Origin: Loxodes magnus
Taxonomy: Eukaryota; Ciliophora; Karyorelictea; Loxodida; Loxodidae
Assembly: GCA_946699065.1 (NCBI GenBank)
Contig: CAMPDV010000086.1
Span: forward strand, 372,001-436,000
DNA length: 64,000 bases
Direction: 5' to 3'
Positions within the stretch are counted from its first letter, which is position 1, and the number at the start of each line of letters is the position of its first letter. The notes beneath the pieces were generated by a model, which saw only the letters and a program-made list of their open reading frames with translations, had not been told where the DNA came from and ran no database searches. The translations under genes were made by a program, and so were the position numbers. Positions 63,015 to 64,000 of the stretch are shown in pieces.

Positions 63015-63259
63015 AATTTAAAGAATTCTTTGTTCCAGTTTGTTTTCTATTTCTTATGATTATTAATATTGTTTCTCAAGTAAAGACGTTATTAGTTTTT
63101 CTAATTTTTCTACTTTATCAGGTATCTATTTTTAAACATAAACTCTTTTAATGACTTAGATAATATTTCTATTTGAGTTTGTGTCGGAAGTTTTTTTAGT
63201 TCTGGATTTCCAAGTGGTTAATGTTCGTCATATCAATCATATTTCTTACTTTCACTCAT
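63015..63259 (-). pseudogene. ORF1 zinc-knuckle retroelement protein, copy 5, N-terminal half
   Basis: ATG 63259 opens MSESKKYDWYDEHQPLGNPE. After one frame change near 63125 the sequence continues as a coiled coil (DKVEKLEKLITSLLEKQYQQ, then QEIENKLEQRIL) up to the tail of the inserted composite element. The coiled coil followed on the far side by a Gln-rich segment and CCHC knuckle is the same order as in intact copies 3 and 4. Confidence 0.62.
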
Positions 63260-64000
63260 GTAATAATTTTAAAATTTAAATTTAAAACTTAGTTTGACAC
63301 TAAATTAATATTATACTGATAAATAAATAGAGAACTCACATATTTTAGTTTGCTAAATTTAATTTAATTTAATTACATAAACTTTTAATATACTTTAAAA
63401 TAATTAAAGACTGAATTAGATAGTAATTATAATAAGAAGATGAAATATTTTGATTTTAATAGTAGAATATTTGGCAAATAATTTAATTATAACACTTATT
63501 TATTTACACCTTTTTTATATATATCTAGTTACTAATATTTAAGCAAATATAATTAAAAATCCTGAGATTATGGAAATTTATTAATTATAAATTAATTGAA
63601 TGAATAGATCCATCAAAAAAACAAAATTTATTTACTATGAATTAAAAGAATTTTTATTTTCTCTAATTAAAGAGGGCTAATATATCAAATTAGCCTTTGC
63701 TTATATTTAATAGAAAATAAATCTTTCAATTATATGAGAATTAAAATTTATTTAATGTTTCTTTTACTTTATTGCATAAAAGCCCATAAGTAAGCAAAAG
63801 CTAATGAATCACGATAGATTTTTAAATTTTTGTCTAAAAAATATTTTGTAACTACTCATATTCATTTATAGCAAAGACTTGCGTAATTTAATTCATTCGC
63901 TCATCATTATTCTAAATTTAACTATCAACTTAGAAGAATTAATTAATTTTAATACTTAAAATTAATAAATTTTTTCATAGTTAAATAAAAGCTTAAAAAT
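63260..64000. other. AT-rich intergenic DNA
   Basis: Nothing recognisable on either strand. Confidence 0.5.

Noticed and set aside
1..64000. Alternative code with TAA/TAG as glutamate (Blastocrithidia type)
   Set aside because: In Hsp70, histidine kinase and choline kinase the TAA/TAG codons fall on positions that are glutamine in the families, for example NQPGVLIQV.
1..64000. Bacterial or organellar origin of the window
   Set aside because: A cytosolic Hsp70 ending in EEVD, polymerase III-type tRNA genes, non-LTR elements, huge AT-rich spacers and recoded stops do not fit; no operon or ribosome binding sites are seen.
1..64000. CRISPR array, rRNA operon or telomeric repeats
   Set aside because: None seen; the only short tandem repeats are TTTA/TAA tails, TA runs and the 20-base units in the composite elements.

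Overview
The window reads as nuclear DNA of a ciliate that uses all three standard stop codons as sense codons. It is extremely AT-rich, and under the standard code it holds almost no open frame above 100 codons. Read with TAA and TAG as glutamine and TGA as tryptophan, long conserved proteins appear with no interruption. Paralogues inside the window confirm the reading: the tryptophan of the histidine kinase G-box is TGG in one copy (6601-6603) and TGA in the other (15960-15962), and an Hsp70 relic ends in EEVD followed by TGA (11836-11838). TGA is thus both tryptophan and the only stop, as in the karyorelict code (Loxodes, Parduczia; NCBI table 27). I infer a karyorelict ciliate. The species cannot be named from this sequence.

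Left part (1-20 kb): a decayed non-LTR endonuclease/ORF2 (1-1135), ORF1-type zinc-knuckle relics, a truncated LINE-like 3' end (4500-4825), then two paralogous hybrid histidine kinases pointing away from each other (5629-8160 minus, 14376-16958 plus). Between them lie an Hsp70 3' relic and an intact tRNA-His gene. Middle (19.8-35 kb): three more zinc-knuckle ORF1 elements (two intact), a frameshifted cysteine-rich membrane protein gene, a second Hsp70 relic and a short GC-rich insertion with a 15-bp target-site duplication.

Right part (30-61 kb): two blocks of about 13 kb that mirror each other. Block A (30.2-43.7 kb) is kinase relic, receptor (minus), Hsp70 relic, tRNA-His relic, kinase relic. 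Block B (48.5-61.0 kb) has the same items in reverse order and strand, with both choline/ethanolamine kinases intact. The two 1330-residue receptors are nearly identical over about 3.95 kb but have diverged C-terminal tails. The two intact kinases are nearly identical over about 1.15 kb with unrelated flanks. Both patterns suggest gene conversion between inverted copies. A composite repeat with a hairpin tail and TTTA run lies outside each end of block B (44.9 and 62.5 kb), and the right copy sits inside an ORF1 element.

No operon logic is visible. The intact genes are two sensor kinases, two large ligand-binding membrane receptors and two lipid-pathway kinases, embedded in long AT-rich non-coding DNA. 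Because TAA and TAG are sense codons here, mere openness of a frame is weak evidence; calls rest on motifs, paralogue comparison and composition.
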